From NCBI GenBank assembly GCA_944372275.1, contig CALVYO010000008.1:1-21773 (forward strand): DNA of 21,773 nucleotides. Direction: 5' to 3'. Below, piece by piece: positions 21,317 through 21,773 of the stretch. A model generated the notes under the pieces. The model made no database searches and was not told the origin of the DNA. It worked only from the letters and a program-made list of their open reading frames with translations. The DNA is from an uncultured Bacilli bacterium. Lineage in GTDB: Bacteria; Bacillota_I; Bacilli_A; RF39; UBA660. The translations under genes and the position numbers were made by a program. Each line of letters begins with the position of its first letter. Position 1 is the stretch's first letter.

Positions 21317-21707
21317 ATGAATATAGTTTTTAGTGGACCTAACGGAGAGAGGAAAAATATTATTTTCAGTACCCGGGAAAGCATATTTATCAGAAGTTTT
21401 TTGTGATGATAAAGCGATTGGAAGATTTAGTATTGAAGAAATGGATAATATAGTAATGAGTGCTGGATTATATCCGTTAAAAGCAAGTAGAAATAGATTT
21501 ATGATGTCATTTAATTCATATGAAATGTTTTTGAAATATTTACAAAGCATTGGAACATATCAAAAAATTATGGGATATTCTAACCAAAGTTGGCCTAAGG
21601 AGTTCTCAGATAAAATTTTAAAAAAATTTGACTCCTCATCATTTATAACAGGTGAATATTTAACATATAATTGTGAAAATTTACAAAGAAAACTAAGGAG
21701 GAAGTAA
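21317..21707 (+). pseudogene. Frameshifted or 5'-deleted gene, possibly a methyltransferase C-terminal remnant
   Basis: AAGGGGG and ATG 21317 begin a frame reading MNIVFSGPNGER that stops at 21404. The frame one base on (codons in phase with 21333) continues from GKILFSVPGKAYLSEVF to TAA 21705 with a coherent 118-residue protein (GRFSIEEMDNIVMSAGLYPL, MGYSNQSWPKEFSDKI, RKLRRK). Joining the two near 21350 needs a +1 shift. GKILFSVPGK followed by RFSIEEMDNIVMSAGL looks like strands 5 onward of a class I methyltransferase, and NIVFS like its strand 4, with the catalytic N-terminal half missing; this reading is tentative. Alternatively GTG 21333 starts a small unknown protein, but no ribosome site supports it. 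Confidence 0.5.
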
Positions 21708-21708
21708 T

Positions 21709-21773
21709 ATGATTTTATATAGTTCGAAAGTTAATGATTTTGTTAACGATATAAATAACAATAAAATTTCATA
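21709..21773 (+). CDS. Start of an unidentified gene, cut by the window end
   Basis: ATG 21709 follows a consensus AAGGAGG seven bases upstream, two bases after the preceding stop codon. The first 21 codons, beginning MILYSSKVNDFVND, are open to the window edge. The opening vaguely recalls DUF2075-type helicase-like proteins, but that is too little to name it. Confidence 0.6.
   Translation, partial: MILYSSKVNDFVNDINNNKIS

Noticed and set aside
1..21773. CRISPR array, insertion sequence or phage attachment site
   Set aside because: No evenly spaced repeats, transposase, integrase or flanking direct repeats were seen.

Overview
The window is very AT-rich DNA (by eye well under one third G+C) with strong Shine-Dalgarno sequences, short rho-independent terminators and a standard genetic code: TGA ends several intact genes, including the SGNH, Fic, XRE and SDR genes. 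It holds the murA - ywzB-type DUF1146 - spoIID - spoIIQ - spoIIID - mbl set, which is the gene order known from Bacillus. Together with a cotJ operon and an exosporium-like collagen gene, this points to an endospore-forming or recently spore-forming low-GC Firmicute of the class Bacilli. An uncultured gut lineage of the RF39/Erysipelotrichales type is plausible, but the exact taxon cannot be read from the sequence.

Layout. 56-3946: murA, an SGNH-fold protein, rpmE, a Fic protein with a C-terminal winged helix, and rpiB. 3927-7089: DUF1146, spoIID, spoIIQ, spoIIID and mbl. 7093-8952: an XRE regulator divergent from a NUDIX hydrolase and an unrecognised 349-residue protein. 8962-10867 (minus): a spore-coat operon encoding a CotJA-CotJB fusion, CotJC with one in-frame TAA, and ddl. 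11013-11089: tRNA-His. 11202-12035: a collagen-like/beta-helix spore-surface gene that keeps one frame over its full length but contains five in-frame stops. 12127-16058: a methyltransferase, a secreted muramidase-like protein, and an SDR / PLP enzyme / HIT operon. 16051-17444 (minus): a methyltransferase and radical SAM pair. 17519-19627 (minus): a ClpB without its N-domain, behind a CIRCE operator that also abuts the divergent promoter of a membrane protein gene and a superoxide reductase gene. 20892-21707: three broken gene remnants. 21709-end: the start of a new gene.

How it fits together. MurA, Ddl and Mbl serve cell-wall synthesis and shape. SpoIID, SpoIIQ and SpoIIID serve engulfment and mother-cell transcription. 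CotJ and the collagen-like protein would dress the spore. The engulfment and regulatory genes look intact, while both a coat gene and the surface-layer gene carry premature stops. The outer-spore functions may therefore be decaying, or they may be read through in the mother cell. That is the most interesting theme of the window, followed by an RNA hairpin that holds the spoIID ribosome-binding site and start codon in its loop.
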